A DNA stretch of 64,000 bases from Bacteroidales bacterium (lineage in GTDB: Bacteria > Bacteroidota > Bacteroidia > Bacteroidales > VadinHA17): the NCBI GenBank assembly GCA_003142255.1, contig PLLO01000011.1, positions 310,001 to 374,000 of the forward strand. Direction: 5' to 3'. Shown here in pieces: positions 19,168 through 28,841 of the stretch. The first letter of the stretch is position 1, and every line of letters begins with the position of its first letter. The notes under the pieces were generated by a model, which did no database searches, was not told the DNA's origin, and worked only from the letters and a program-made list of their open reading frames with translations. Made by a program: the position numbers and the translations under genes.

Positions 19168-19185
19168 TGTAACAAAAACGTAACA
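19168..19185 (+). promoter_or_regulatory. Putative PhoB box upstream of the PiT transporter
   Basis: Two direct repeats, TGTAACA (19168-19174) and CGTAACA (19179-19185), are separated by 4 bp, an 11-bp period. Canonical Pho boxes are two 7-bp CTGTCAT-like repeats with a 4-bp spacer, so the geometry is the same. The -7 element TAATTTTG starts exactly 31 nt downstream. The same layout occurs before phoU on the other strand. Confidence 0.6.
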
Positions 19186-19216
19186 GGTATTAATTATTTA
19201 AAAGGTTAAGTGTTTG

Positions 19217-19224
19217 TAATTTTG
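19217..19224 (+). promoter_or_regulatory. -7 element (TAATTTTG) for the PiT gene
   Basis: A TAnnTTTG match 31 nt after the putative PhoB box and without a good -33 element, as expected for an activator-dependent promoter. The implied leader is about 75 nt. Confidence 0.45.
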
Positions 19225-19307
19225 TGCTCAAGAAATTGAACATAGAACCTTATTATCTGGAATATTGGACATATGAGGAGTTTACAAACTATATCACTTA
19301 ATCAGAA

Positions 19308-20294
19308 ATGACATTTTTATATATTGTAATCGGGCTCACTCTTGTATTTGATTTTATTAACGGGTTTCATGACTCCGCAAACTCAATTGCAACAGTTGTT
19401 TCAACAAAAGTTTTGTCTCCTATTGCTGCTGTAGGTCTTGCTGCCACATTTAATTTTGTGGCTTTCCTGATCTTCCCTCTTAAAGTTGCCACCACTATTG
19501 GCAAGGGTGTAATTAATCCTGAGATAATAAGTCTTCAGCTTATTGGATCAGCTGTTGTGGCTGCAATTATATGGAATCTTATTACATGGTGGATGGGACT
19601 ACCTTCAAGTTCATCCCATACTCTTGTTGGAGGCCTGGTTGGAGCCGCAGTTGTCAGTCATGGATTTGGATCTGTCGTTATTGCAGGAGTTATGAAGATA
19701 GTGATTTTCATTGTTGTTGCTCCTGCTCTAGGAATGATAATGTCATATATTATTTCAATTATTGTAATGCACATTGTGAAGAATTACTCACCAGCCGGAA
19801 TTGATCGCTGGTTCCGGAGGCTTCAGCTGCTTTCTGCATCAGCTTTCAGCCTTGGCCATGGCGGTAATGATGCTCAGAAATCAATGGGTATAATATGGGT
19901 TGCCCTTATTGCAACCAACCATGTTGCTAAAAATGCTCCCATAGCTTTATGGATTGTTCTGTCATGTCATGCTGCAATTGCACTTGGAACATTGTTCGGT
20001 GGATGGCGTATCGTCAAAACTATGGGGCAGAGAATAACGAAGCTCAGGCCTTTTGAGGGATTCTGTGCCGAAACTGCCGGTGCTCTGACACTTTTTGGGG
20101 CCACTCATTTTGGGATACCCGTTAGCACAACACACACAATAACAGGTGCCATTATGGGAGTCGGGGCAGTAAAGGGTGTTTCTGCTGTTAAATGGGGTGT
20201 TACCAGGAAGATATTCTGGGCATGGATCCTTACTATCCCGATCTCAGCACTTATTAGTGCCGGCATTTTTCTGATTTCAGGACTGTTGTTTTAA
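19308..20294 (+). CDS. Inorganic phosphate transporter, PiT family
   Basis: A 328-residue inner-membrane protein with about ten hydrophobic segments. Both PiT signature repeats are visible: the first as GFHDSANSIATVVSTKVLSP (about residue 20), the second as SLGHGGNDAQKSMGIIW (about residue 180). GIPVSTTHTITGAIMGVGAV lies in the C-terminal half. PiT proteins import phosphate, often as a metal-phosphate complex, using proton or sodium symport. It is placed at the head of the Pho block, with a putative PhoB box upstream, so it may be phosphate-regulated here. In E. coli pitA is not controlled this way. Confidence 0.93.
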   Translation: MTFLYIVIGLTLVFDFINGFHDSANSIATVVSTKVLSPIAAVGLAATFNFVAFLIFPLKVATTIGKGVINPEIISLQLIGSAVVAAIIWNLITWWMGLPSSSSHTLVGGLVGAAVVSHGFGSVVIAGVMKIVIFIVVAPALGMIMSYIISIIVMHIVKNYSPAGIDRWFRRLQLLSASAFSLGHGGNDAQKSMGIIWVALIATNHVAKNAPIALWIVLSCHAAIALGTLFGGWRIVKTMGQRITKLRPFEGFCAETAGALTLFGATHFGIPVSTTHTITGAIMGVGAVKGVSAVKWGVTRKIFWAWILTIPISALISAGIFLISGLLF

Positions 20295-20382
20295 CCGGTA
20301 CATATTTACTGCTTTATCTTGGGTCAATTTCATTCAATTGCACCTTGACACGATATTACCTCAGGTTTCCTTTTCAGCTATT

Positions 20383-20455
20383 TGTAACTAATTTGATACA
20401 ATCTCTTAATTATGTTGAAACCATTCTGTGATTATTCCTTCTGACTTTTGTAACA
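20383..20455 (+). promoter_or_regulatory. Weaker PhoB-like repeats upstream of the porin-pst operon
   Basis: GTAACT (20384-20389) and GATACA (20395-20400) are 11 bp apart. The next near-match to a -7 element, GACTTTTG (20443-20450), starts 42 nt after the second repeat, that is 31 plus one further 11-bp turn. A single GTAACA follows at 20450-20455. The phase agrees with the two stronger boxes but the repeats are poorer. Confidence 0.35.
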
Positions 20456-20489
20456 TGAAAAAAACGAAGTTAAATTAAAACCTAAAAGC

Positions 20490-21734
20490 ATGAAGAAATT
20501 TTTTACATTATTGTTTCTATCGGTAACCGGAATAACAGGATTTGCACAGACAACTGTTACGGATTCATTAAAAGAGGTGATATCAAATCACGAAGGAAAA
20601 CTTACTGCACTTGATGAAAGAGTGCTGGTTAACGAGGCAGACCTGGCTAAGCTTAATAAAATAAAGGTCTCAGGATATGTACAGGCACAGTGGGAATATT
20701 ATGGCAAGGATCTTGTAAAGACAAACGAACCGACAAATACGTTTTATATCAGAAGAGCCAGGATCAAATTCACCTATGAACCTGCCGACGGAGTAAAATT
20801 TGTTCTACAGCCTGACTTCAGCACTGGCAACCTCTCTTTAAAGGATGCTTATGCAGTAGTCAATCTTCCTTTTCTTAAAGATTGGACACTTTGGGCTGGT
20901 CAATTCAACAGACCTGATTATGAGGTAGAGTATTCATCGAGCCAGAGAGAAGTCCTTGAGCGTTCAAGACTTATCAGGGCTATTTATCCCGGTGAAAGGG
21001 AGATCGGAGCTAAACTTGAATACATTGGTTCAAAGGTGCCTCTTAAATTCCAGCTTATGGCCATGAATGGCAACTTTACAGGCGCAAATGCAAAGGATGT
21101 CGACAGCAGGAAAGACATTATGGCAAGGCTTGTATATTCTATAAAGATGCCATCTGCCGGTCTCGGAATCGACATAGGCGGTACAGGTTATTTTGGCGGT
21201 AACAAGGCTAAGACAAACCAGTATGTTCTTGAATCAAACGGAGTAGCTGACAGTGTAGCTGTCGGTGACTACCTTAAAAAACAGTGGTTTGGGGCAGAAA
21301 TACAACTGTTTGCTGATGTTCTTGGCGGGCTTGCCCTTAAGGGTGAATACATCACAGGAACCAATTCTACTCCCAGCACAATTGCTTCTACTGCAACTAT
21401 GGCTGCAAAAAAGGCCGATCCTAATAAAGTCAACAATTTCTCGGGATACTATGTTTACCTGATAAAGAATATTGGGCCGAAGAATCAATTTGTTGCAAAA
21501 TATGATTTTTATGATCCAAACACAAAACTTTCGGGTGATGCAGCCGGTTCAAACGTTTATTACAAAACACTTACTCTTGCGTGGCAGTGTTATGTGAATG
21601 ATAATATCAGAATATCTCTTAACTATGAGATGCCTCAGAACGAAAAGAGTGCTTCAGTGAAAAACATAGCCGGAACCGGCAGTACACAGTTGAACGATAA
21701 TACCCTCGGGATCAGGATCCAGGCTAAATTCTAA
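20490..21734 (+). CDS. Phosphate-selective porin O/P family protein
   Basis: A 414-residue outer-membrane barrel with signal peptide MKKFFTLLFLSVTGITGFAQ and a short coiled coil (KEVISNHEGKLTALDERVLVNEADLAKLNK) before the barrel. The barrel begins with KVSGYVQAQWEYYG and has FYIRRARIKFTYEPADGVKFVLQPDF and WAGQFNRPDYEVEYSSSQREVLERS, typical of OprO/OprP. It should pass phosphate or polyphosphate across the outer membrane to PstS. It is 38 bp upstream of pstS and therefore probably the first gene of the pst operon. Selectivity for phosphate is inferred from family and position. Confidence 0.87.
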   Translation: MKKFFTLLFLSVTGITGFAQTTVTDSLKEVISNHEGKLTALDERVLVNEADLAKLNKIKVSGYVQAQWEYYGKDLVKTNEPTNTFYIRRARIKFTYEPADGVKFVLQPDFSTGNLSLKDAYAVVNLPFLKDWTLWAGQFNRPDYEVEYSSSQREVLERSRLIRAIYPGEREIGAKLEYIGSKVPLKFQLMAMNGNFTGANAKDVDSRKDIMARLVYSIKMPSAGLGIDIGGTGYFGGNKAKTNQYVLESNGVADSVAVGDYLKKQWFGAEIQLFADVLGGLALKGEYITGTNSTPSTIASTATMAAKKADPNKVNNFSGYYVYLIKNIGPKNQFVAKYDFYDPNTKLSGDAAGSNVYYKTLTLAWQCYVNDNIRISLNYEMPQNEKSASVKNIAGTGSTQLNDNTLGIRIQAKF

Positions 21735-21772
21735 TTTATAAACAAGTATTAATAATTCTAATAATAACAGAA

Positions 21773-22603
21773 ATGAAAATTATCAATAAAATCGCCGCAA
21801 CACTGATGGTCGTGACACTATTCTCAGGTTCGGCATTAGCACAGGCTAAGATCACTGTCAAAGGATCTGATACCATGGTTATTCTGGCTCAGAAATGGGC
21901 TGAATTATATATGAAGACTAACAAAGCTTCCATTATTCAGGTTACAGGTGGAGGATCAGGAGTTGGAATCACTGCTCTTATCAACGGTACAACTGATATA
22001 GCAGATGCAAGCCGTCAAATGAAACAGACTGAAATTGAAAAGCTTAAAGCTCGCTACAATACTCTTGGAGTTGAGATTCCCTGCGCTAAGGATGGTGTGA
22101 CTATCTACCTTAATGAGGCTAATAAAGTTAATGAACTTACGCTTAAGCAGCTTAGCGATATTTACACCGGAAAGATCAGGAACTGGAAGGAACTTGGCGG
22201 CGATGATACAGAGATCAGGCTTTATGGCCGTGAAAACAGCTCGGGAACATATGTTTTCTTTCATGATGAGGTAGTTAAAGCCGACTATTCGTCGAATGTT
22301 CAGAGTCTGCCTGGTACTGCTGCTGTTGTAAATGCAGTGAAGAAGGATATTAACGGAATAGGTTATGGTGGTGCTGCATATGCTGTAGGTGTAAAACATG
22401 CTTATGTGAAAAAAGATGCAAACAGCAAAGCTTATGTGCCAACAGCTGAATCAATTGCAAAGAATTATTATCCAATAACACGCTATCTCTATATGTACCT
22501 CAGAAACAGGCCGACAGGTGAGACAAAAAAATATATTGACTGGATACTTGGTTCGGAAGGGCAGAGCATAGTTACAGAAGTTGGTTACTTCCCGGTTAAA
22601 TAG
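21773..22603 (+). CDS. pstS: Phosphate ABC transporter substrate-binding protein PstS
   Basis: A 276-residue periplasmic protein with signal peptide (about 1-23, SGSALAQA). Phosphate-binding blocks are VKGSDTMVILAQKWAE, TGGGSGVGITALINGTTDIADASR, LYGRENSSGTYVFFHDEV and INGIGYGGAAYAV. It delivers phosphate to the PstCA permease. The gene is separated from pstC by 113 bp that hold a strong hairpin, which could let pstS mRNA accumulate above the rest of the operon. Confidence 0.95.
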   Translation: MKIINKIAATLMVVTLFSGSALAQAKITVKGSDTMVILAQKWAELYMKTNKASIIQVTGGGSGVGITALINGTTDIADASRQMKQTEIEKLKARYNTLGVEIPCAKDGVTIYLNEANKVNELTLKQLSDIYTGKIRNWKELGGDDTEIRLYGRENSSGTYVFFHDEVVKADYSSNVQSLPGTAAVVNAVKKDINGIGYGGAAYAVGVKHAYVKKDANSKAYVPTAESIAKNYYPITRYLYMYLRNRPTGETKKYIDWILGSEGQSIVTEVGYFPVK

Positions 22604-22634
22604 TTGGTTTTAGGTTAGAGTAGTTTTTACCCGG

Positions 22635-22657
22635 CCTGTCAGACAGAATCTGACAGG
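22635..22657. terminator. Hairpin between pstS and pstC
   Basis: CCTGTCAGA (22635-22643) and TCTGACAGG (22649-22657) form a perfect 9-bp stem with a 5-nt loop. No T-run follows, so it is more likely an mRNA-protecting or attenuating structure than a full terminator. Similar CTGTCAG palindromes are common between Bacteroidota genes (recalled). Confidence 0.5.
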
Positions 22658-22716
22658 TCAGGTATTATAAAGAACAATAGTAAATAGTGATTTTGAAAGT
22701 TATTAAGTATAAAAAA

Positions 22717-23757
22717 ATGAATAATTCCGGTGAACCGGGAAAAATTTCTTTTGCAACAAAGAAATTCAGGTTTTCCGACTGGTTTGCTGAAAGGTTTATA
22801 AAGGTTGTGGCTTTCATGTCAATTGCCTTTGTTGCCCTGATTTTCATTTTTGTTTTTCGTGAAGCCTTTCCGGTTTTCAGAATGGATGTCATACAAAAGG
22901 TTGGGTCTGAAAACCTTGTTCAGGAGAGATATGGAGAAGAACCGTTAACTCCGGCAACAGCAAATCCGGTTTCCGGGTCTGACATTAAGGTTAGCAAACC
23001 CTCCTCAACTTTGCTTGCCAGAGTATGGATGCCGGTATCTGATAATCCGCGATATGGACTTATCCCTTTATTCTTGGGGACCTTGAAAGTCACTTTAATC
23101 GCCTTGTTATTTGCTGCTCCTATTGCAATACTTGCGGCTATTTATACTTCGATGTTCGCAAAACCAAGGATCAGGGAGGTTATCAAGCCGGTTATTGAGC
23201 TTCTGGCGGGTTTCCCCTCTGTTGTAATCGGCTTCTTCGCCCTGATGGTCCTTGCGACTGTTTTTCAGGACATCTTCGGCTATGCCAGCCGGCTTAATTC
23301 ATTTGTAGGTGGCTTTGCAATGAGTCTTGCTGCAATCCCGGTTATTTATACAATTACTGAGGACGCTTTGACTGCGGTGCCAAAAACTTATATTGAAGCC
23401 AGTCTCGGGCTCGGAGCAAGTAGACGTCAAACAGCTTTTAATGTAGTATTGCCGGCAGCTGCCCCCGGGATTTTTGCAGCCGTCATTCTCGGACTAGGGA
23501 GAATATTCGGGGAAACAATGATAGCACTTATGGCTACCGGTAATGCAGCACTGACATCAATCAATCCTTTTGAATCAGTAAGGACATTATCAGCTACTAT
23601 CGGCGCTGAGATGGCCGAGGTTGTCTTTGGCGATACCCACTACAGCGTACTTTTTTTGATAGGATCGCTTTTATTCATTTTTACGTTTATCCTGAACGCC
23701 GTCAGTGAGTTCTATTTCAAAAACCTTGTGATCAGAAGATATCAGTCTAAAAAATAA
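22717..23757 (+). CDS. pstC: Phosphate ABC transporter permease PstC
   Basis: A 346-residue inner-membrane permease. ATG 22717 was chosen over the in-frame GTG at 22687. After the first membrane segment there is a long periplasmic loop (about 60-115), then five further segments. The ABC permease EAA-like loop is EDALTAVPKTYIEASLGLGASRRQTAFNVVLPAAAPGI. Other family blocks are ELLAGFPSVVIGFFAL and LGLGRIFGETMIALMATGN. It pairs with PstA. The extended loop is a feature I associate with this phylum. Confidence 0.94.
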   Translation: MNNSGEPGKISFATKKFRFSDWFAERFIKVVAFMSIAFVALIFIFVFREAFPVFRMDVIQKVGSENLVQERYGEEPLTPATANPVSGSDIKVSKPSSTLLARVWMPVSDNPRYGLIPLFLGTLKVTLIALLFAAPIAILAAIYTSMFAKPRIREVIKPVIELLAGFPSVVIGFFALMVLATVFQDIFGYASRLNSFVGGFAMSLAAIPVIYTITEDALTAVPKTYIEASLGLGASRRQTAFNVVLPAAAPGIFAAVILGLGRIFGETMIALMATGNAALTSINPFESVRTLSATIGAEMAEVVFGDTHYSVLFLIGSLLFIFTFILNAVSEFYFKNLVIRRYQSKK

Positions 23758-23810
23758 AGTCGATAAAATTGTCTTGTTAATTAATTAACAGTAAAATAAG
23801 AGATCAGAGA

Positions 23811-24704
23811 ATGAACAGAAACCGGAAAGATATAATTATCGAAAGTCTCACAGGAATTTCCGTTCTGTTGATCATATTCATTATTGTATCAATTCTTGCC
23901 ATTACTATAAAAGGAGGGTGGCCAAACCTGACATGGAAATTCCTATCGGAATTTCCGCGGGACGGCATGACAAAAGGAGGGATATTTCCTGCAATAGTGG
24001 GAACTGCATTTATGACGCTCATCATGACGATTGCTGCAGTTCCATTTGGAGTGATAACAGCTCTTTACCTTGCTGAATACGCTAAAGAGAATTCAGTTTT
24101 CGCAAAAACAATACGCTTTGCCGTAAAGACACTTGCAGTCGTTCCTTCAATTATTTTTGGTCTTTTCGGACTGGGCTTTTTTATCGGGTTCATAGGACAG
24201 AACATGGATAAAATATTCAATGGTGGTGTCCTGAAATGGGGCCAGCCAAGTATTTTATGGGCAAGCCTTACTATGGCCCTCCTTACCTTACCGGTTGTAA
24301 TTGTTTCGGTAGAAGAGGCAATCCGCACAATTCCCGTTGAAATGAGGGAAGCGAGCCTGGCCCTTGGAGCCACCAAATGGCAGACAATAAAAAGAGTTGT
24401 ATTGCCCGGTTCCGTGACAGGTATCCTGACAGGAACGATCCTCGCAATAAGCAGAGGGGCAGGTGAAGTTGCTCCCATCCTTTTTACAGGTGCGGCATAT
24501 TATCTTGCCGATCTGCCTCATTCGCTAAGCGACCAGTTCATGTCTTTGGGATACCATATTTATATAATGTCGACACAGTCGTCAAATGTCGATGCTACTT
24601 TGCCGATTCAATTTGCAACAACATTGGTGTTGCTGCTGCTTACTTTCTCTCTTAATGCGGTTGCCGTAGTACTCAGATACAGAATAAGACAAAAAGCTAA
24701 ATAA
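23811..24704 (+). CDS. pstA: Phosphate ABC transporter permease PstA
   Basis: A 297-residue inner-membrane permease with about six membrane segments. Visible blocks are [49 protein letters not shown] and the EAA loop [41 protein letters not shown], then [19 protein letters not shown]. It forms the channel with PstC and is energised by PstB, whose gene begins 8 bp after this one ends. Confidence 0.95.
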   Translation: MNRNRKDIIIESLTGISVLLIIFIIVSILAITIKGGWPNLTWKFLSEFPRDGMTKGGIFPAIVGTAFMTLIMTIAAVPFGVITALYLAEYAKENSVFAKTIRFAVKTLAVVPSIIFGLFGLGFFIGFIGQNMDKIFNGGVLKWGQPSILWASLTMALLTLPVVIVSVEEAIRTIPVEMREASLALGATKWQTIKRVVLPGSVTGILTGTILAISRGAGEVAPILFTGAAYYLADLPHSLSDQFMSLGYHIYIMSTQSSNVDATLPIQFATTLVLLLLTFSLNAVAVVLRYRIRQKAK

Positions 24705-24712
24705 AGATTTTG

Positions 24713-25471
24713 ATGGAGAATTTAAAAGTCAGAGCAATAAACCTTTCATTATTTTACGGGGATAATCAGGCTCTGAAAAATATCAGTCTTGACATTCCCG
24801 AAAAGAGAGTTACCGCATTAATCGGACCCTCAGGATGCGGGAAATCGACTTTTCTGAGGACTCTCAACAGGATGAATGATCTTATTGATAATGTCAGGAT
24901 TGAAGGTGAGGTTCTGATTGACGGTGTAAACATTTATGACAGGGATATTGATGTCGTCAATCTCAGGAAAAAAATCGGAATGATATTCCAGAAATCGAAT
25001 CCATTTGCAAAGTCGGTCTATGAAAATATCGCATTCGGACCAAGAATTAACGGAATAACCCAGAAAAGCCGGCTGGATGAAATCGTCGAGTTTTCTCTAA
25101 AACAGGCTGCAATCTGGGATGAGATGCAGGGCAGGCTGCACAACTCCGCATTAAGCCTTTCAGGCGGCCAGCAGCAGAGGATATGTATTGCCCGTTCTCT
25201 CGCTGTAAATCCTGAAATAATCCTTATGGATGAGCCCGCAAGTGCTCTTGATCCGATCTCTACCGGAAAAATCGAGGAGCTAATACATGACCTGAAGCAG
25301 AAATATACGATTATAATTGTGACTCACAATATGCAGCAAGCTGCGAGGACAAGTGATTTGACCGCTTTCTTTTACCTTGGAGAACTGGTTGAGATAAACA
25401 AAACCGAGATTATCTTTTCAAATCCAGGCAAAAAACAAACCGAAGATTATATCTCAGGTCGCTTTGGTTAG
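24713..25471 (+). CDS. pstB: Phosphate ABC transporter ATP-binding protein PstB
   Basis: A 252-residue ATPase. Walker A is GPSGCGKST, the signature motif is LSGGQQQR, and Walker B is [13 protein letters not shown], followed by the switch His in [34 protein letters not shown] is characteristic of PstB. ATG 24713 was taken as start rather than TTG 24710. The gene ends 14 bp from the end of the convergent histidine kinase. PhoU is not in this operon but follows the regulators on the opposite strand. Confidence 0.96.
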   Translation: MENLKVRAINLSLFYGDNQALKNISLDIPEKRVTALIGPSGCGKSTFLRTLNRMNDLIDNVRIEGEVLIDGVNIYDRDIDVVNLRKKIGMIFQKSNPFAKSVYENIAFGPRINGITQKSRLDEIVEFSLKQAAIWDEMQGRLHNSALSLSGGQQQRICIARSLAVNPEIILMDEPASALDPISTGKIEELIHDLKQKYTIIIVTHNMQQAARTSDLTAFFYLGELVEINKTEIIFSNPGKKQTEDYISGRFG

Positions 25472-25485
25472 TAGATCCTGACCCT

Positions 25486-27249
25486 TTATTTGGGAAGTGT
25501 AAACAGGAATTCAACACCTCCACCTGTTCTTTTCCTTACAGAAATATCACCCTTGTGAAGAATAACGGCATTCTTAACTATTGCCAGTCCGAGTCCTGTA
25601 CCTCCGCTCTTTCTCGACCTTCCGGAATCGATCCTGTAAAATCTTTCAAACACCCTTGACAAATGCTCGTCAGATATACCGGCACCATCGTCAGAAAAGG
25701 TGAAATGATGGAATTCCTTGTCATTGTTATATACTGCGATCTTTACCGTTGAGTTTTCTCCTGCATAATTCACTGAGTTCTCAAGGAGGTTCTGGAATAT
25801 TGAAAGAATAAGCGACCTGTTCCCTGTAACTGTTACATCTTCAATGCTTTCAGCTACAATCTTCATCATTTTAGAGTCAATAGCTGACTTGAAATTGTTG
25901 CTAACTTCTTCAATTATTCCCCCTATGTTTACTTTTTCTACAGTAAAGCTGTTACCGGCTTCTTCAATCTTGTTAAGTACCGAGATATCATTTATAAGTG
26001 CTGTAAGCCTGTCGCTTTGTGCAAGGGCTTTCTCAAGGAAATACCTGAGCTTTTCAGGAGAGATTGTAGGATCATTAAGAAGAGTCTCAAGATAACCCTT
26101 CACAGAAGCAACAGGAGTTTTTAATTCATGAGCAATATTTGAAGTCATCTCCTGCTTTATGATTTTATTCTGCTCAGATTCAGTAATATCACTTATAATC
26201 ACTTCAAAATTATTATCATGGAACGCAACACACTGGACCCTGAAGAACTTGCCGTTCTTTCCGATCCTATAATCCATTTTAGGCAGATTTGCTGAATGAA
26301 TTGTTTCTGCTGACTTCTGATCTATAAATTCACCTACCTTCCTGAACTCTTCGATCCTGAAAAAGCCAGCTGTTGAAATTGAAAGCTCACCTGAAACGAG
26401 GTTCATAAAATGAATGAAATGGTTGTTGGCAAGTATCTTTGACTTATCTGCACCAAAGAAAGCAATACCTTCATTAAGCGCATTCAGGTGGCTGAACAGC
26501 TTTTCCTTTTCTCCGGCAAGATCGTTTTTAGCTTTGAGCAGATTGTTGTATATATCGAGGATCTCTTCACCAATTATACCAAGTTCATTCTTGGGAAACT
26601 TCTGATTAAAGTCAAACGGTTCATTGTTCCCGATTCTCACTGCAAAATCCTTCAGCTTGGTCACAGATTCAGAGAATCTATTCGTAACCAGAAGCATGAT
26701 CAGCCAGATAACAATAAACGTAAAGATTATTATCGGAACGAAATATTTCTTAGCCTTAAGGAAGTTCATGATTGTAATGTCATATACCACTGCTGCCCGG
26801 ATAAAATAGCTGCCATAATACCTGGAGTAATAATAAAACTGCTGACCTGTTGTCCCGGACTTTCTTATTGCTGTTCCGAAATCAGAATAAAGTGATTCGC
26901 TAATTTCCGGCCTTTTAAGATGATTCTCCATCGTTTTCCAGTCGTGGACAAAGCTGTCATAAAGAACAGTTCCTCTTTGATCAACTACAGTAAGCCGGAG
27001 ATTGTTCTGCGGCAGGATTTTTGAAAGGGAATCAACGAGATGATAATCACCGCTTTTATTGATCGAATTCAGCTTTATATAATTATCTACGATTTGGGTG
27101 TATTTTTCAAGCTCATCATTAAGTGTATTTATTCTGAACTCCTTCTCCCTGACATAGAGATATGAAAGAATTACCATAGTGAAAACAGCGAAAATCACGG
27201 AATAATAAAAGAAGATTACATTCCTGAATTTATGTCGATTCGTCAACAT
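25486..27249 (-). CDS. phoR: PhoR-like sensor histidine kinase
   Basis: A 587-residue membrane kinase: segment 1 at about 10-32, a periplasmic domain of about 135 residues, segment 2 at about 170-190, a HAMP-like linker, a PAS-like region (about 240-355), a HisKA domain with [21 protein letters not shown] (phospho-His about 373), and an HATPase domain with N box [11 protein letters not shown]1 DDGAGI and G2 [13 protein letters not shown]. It phosphorylates the PhoB-like regulator encoded 11 bp upstream. The large periplasmic domain is unlike E. coli PhoR, which has almost none. Assignment to phosphate rests on context. Confidence 0.88.
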   Translation of the reverse strand: MLTNRHKFRNVIFFYYSVIFAVFTMVILSYLYVREKEFRINTLNDELEKYTQIVDNYIKLNSINKSGDYHLVDSLSKILPQNNLRLTVVDQRGTVLYDSFVHDWKTMENHLKRPEISESLYSDFGTAIRKSGTTGQQFYYYSRYYGSYFIRAAVVYDITIMNFLKAKKYFVPIIIFTFIVIWLIMLLVTNRFSESVTKLKDFAVRIGNNEPFDFNQKFPKNELGIIGEEILDIYNNLLKAKNDLAGEKEKLFSHLNALNEGIAFFGADKSKILANNHFIHFMNLVSGELSISTAGFFRIEEFRKVGEFIDQKSAETIHSANLPKMDYRIGKNGKFFRVQCVAFHDNNFEVIISDITESEQNKIIKQEMTSNIAHELKTPVASVKGYLETLLNDPTISPEKLRYFLEKALAQSDRLTALINDISVLNKIEEAGNSFTVEKVNIGGIIEEVSNNFKSAIDSKMMKIVAESIEDVTVTGNRSLILSIFQNLLENSVNYAGENSTVKIAVYNNDKEFHHFTFSDDGAGISDEHLSRVFERFYRIDSGRSRKSGGTGLGLAIVKNAVILHKGDISVRKRTGGGVEFLFTLPK

Positions 27250-27260
27250 TTAGGTAACTT

Positions 27261-27950
27261 TTATATAGTTTCAAAATAATATCCGTAACCAGTTTTGTTT
27301 TTCAGATTTTCTCCGTATTTGCCCAGCTTGGCACGTATCCTGGCAATATTTACATCAACCGTTCTGTTGGTCACGACAACATCCCTGGTCCAGATTATTT
27401 CAAGAATTTCTTCCCGCGAAAAAAGTTTTCCGGGATTCCGGATAAGAAGACTGATTATTTCAAATTCCTTTTTTGTGAGATCTATTGGCTCACCCTCAAT
27501 TACAAGTCTTTTCCTTCCCGGATCGAGCCCGATATTTCCCGAGTGGATGATTTTATTCTCTGATTTTACCGGCTTTTGGCCTCTTTTTACTACAGCCTTT
27601 ATCCTTGCTGTCAGCTCATTAATTGAAAAAGGCTTGGAAATATAGTCATCAGCGCCAAGGCTGAATCCTGTAAGAAGATCATTTTCAGTATCTTTTGCAG
27701 TAAGAAATATAATGGGCACATTGTCGTTAAGCTCCTTCCTGAGTTTATCTGCCATTTTAAAGCCTGACATCGGACCCATCATTACATCAAGAAGAAGAAG
27801 ATCAAATTCATTAAGAGGTTTCTTTAATGCCTCTTCTGCTGAATGAGCCACATCTGTTACAAACCCCTCATTATTCAGATTATATTGAAGTATCTCACAA
27901 AGATCCTCTTCATCATCAACAATCAGTATCTTTTTCCCCCTGAAATCCAT
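27261..27950 (-). CDS. phoB: PhoB-like response regulator
   Basis: A 229-residue OmpR/PhoB-type regulator. The receiver domain has acidic pair D12-D13, phospho-acceptor D55 in LLLLDVMMGPMSG, and the KPFS lysine. The winged-helix domain has IDLTKKEFEIISLLIRNPGKLFSREEILEIIWTRDVVVTNRTVDVNIARIRAKLGKYGENLKNKTGYGYYF. It should bind the GTAACA-type direct repeats described before the PiT and phoU genes. It lies between phoU (10 bp) and phoR (11 bp) in one operon. Confidence 0.92.
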   Translation of the reverse strand: MDFRGKKILIVDDEEDLCEILQYNLNNEGFVTDVAHSAEEALKKPLNEFDLLLLDVMMGPMSGFKMADKLRKELNDNVPIIFLTAKDTENDLLTGFSLGADDYISKPFSINELTARIKAVVKRGQKPVKSENKIIHSGNIGLDPGRKRLVIEGEPIDLTKKEFEIISLLIRNPGKLFSREEILEIIWTRDVVVTNRTVDVNIARIRAKLGKYGENLKNKTGYGYYFETI

Positions 27951-27960
27951 TAAATATATT

Positions 27961-28671
27961 TTAAATCAACTCATCTCCCGGATACTCACTATTCTGCCAG
28001 CTATGCCGGATATCCGTACCCTGCATAGAATAGATAGAAGCTTCAGCTATATTCGTTGCATGATCAGCAATTCTCTCAATATTAGTAATAATATTCTTAA
28101 GGTCTGCATAGCTCAGGAGCATCTCCTTGGTTTTTTTACTCACTTTCGCTTTGGAAATGCTGTTTACCAGAAGCTTACGGTTCATGTCATCAACAACCTC
28201 ATCATTCTTGATTGTCCATACCGCATAGTCCTTGTCATTATTTGAGAATGATATAAGCGATTTCTCAACCATGCTCTTGCTTGACAGCAGCATATTGAGA
28301 ACCACAGCTGACATTTCCTTATATTCGATAGTTTCCTGAATAGCCTCGATAGAATACAGTATGTTCATAACCCGGTCGCCTACGCGCTCCAGATTTATAG
28401 AGATCCGGTAAATTGACATAAGCTTGCGGATATCAGAAGCTACCGGCTGGTGCAATACAATCGAATTGATGATTTTATCACTTATTACGACTTCAAGTCT
28501 GTCTATCTTGTTCTCGTTTTCGGCAATCTCTGTCTTAAGCTTTTCAAGAGGTATATTACTATTTCCTGACATGTACTTGTCGAGCCGTGTAAGCTGCGAA
28601 AGTACAATTTCAGCCATCTCTTCAAAGCAGCTGACAATATCTTGAACTACTTCCTCAATCCTTGTTTTCAT
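27961..28671 (-). CDS. phoU: Phosphate signalling protein PhoU
   Basis: A 236-residue cytoplasmic protein of two three-helix PhoU repeats. Conserved acidic metal-binding blocks are visible as MSIYRISINLERVGDRVMNI and DLKNIITNIERIADHATNIAEA. PhoU restrains PhoR when PstSCAB senses enough phosphate. It leads the phoU-phoB-phoR operon, an arrangement that differs from E. coli pstSCAB-phoU, and it has its own putative PhoB box upstream. Confidence 0.92.
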   Translation of the reverse strand: MKTRIEEVVQDIVSCFEEMAEIVLSQLTRLDKYMSGNSNIPLEKLKTEIAENENKIDRLEVVISDKIINSIVLHQPVASDIRKLMSIYRISINLERVGDRVMNILYSIEAIQETIEYKEMSAVVLNMLLSSKSMVEKSLISFSNNDKDYAVWTIKNDEVVDDMNRKLLVNSISKAKVSKKTKEMLLSYADLKNIITNIERIADHATNIAEASIYSMQGTDIRHSWQNSEYPGDELI

Positions 28672-28774
28672 CTTTTATTTCATTATATATAACTGAAAAA
28701 CTCTGAGGAATATAGAGCAAATGTAAATTTAAATTCTATTTCCTGCCGACTATGATTATTTTATTTATCTGCTG

Positions 28775-28782
28775 CAAAGATA
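28775..28782 (-). promoter_or_regulatory. -7 element (TATCTTTG) for the phoU-phoB-phoR operon
   Basis: On the minus strand TATCTTTG matches TAnnTTTG and starts 31 nt after the putative PhoB box. No -33 element is seen at the usual distance. The implied leader is about 100 nt. Another TAnnTTTG match, TACATTTG, lies at 28718-28725. Confidence 0.45.
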
Positions 28783-28813
28783 ATTACATTAATAATTACA
28801 GTGGTGTCAAAAG

Positions 28814-28841
28814 TGTTACTTAATTGTTACAGTTTTGTCAA
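28814..28841 (-). promoter_or_regulatory. Putative PhoB box upstream of phoU
   Basis: On the plus strand the repeats read TGTTAC (28814-28819), TGTTAC (28825-28830) and TGTCAA (28836-28841), all at an 11-bp period. Reading toward phoU this is GTAACA repeated, the same orientation as before the PiT gene. The -7 element begins exactly 31 nt downstream in both cases. Confidence 0.65.
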
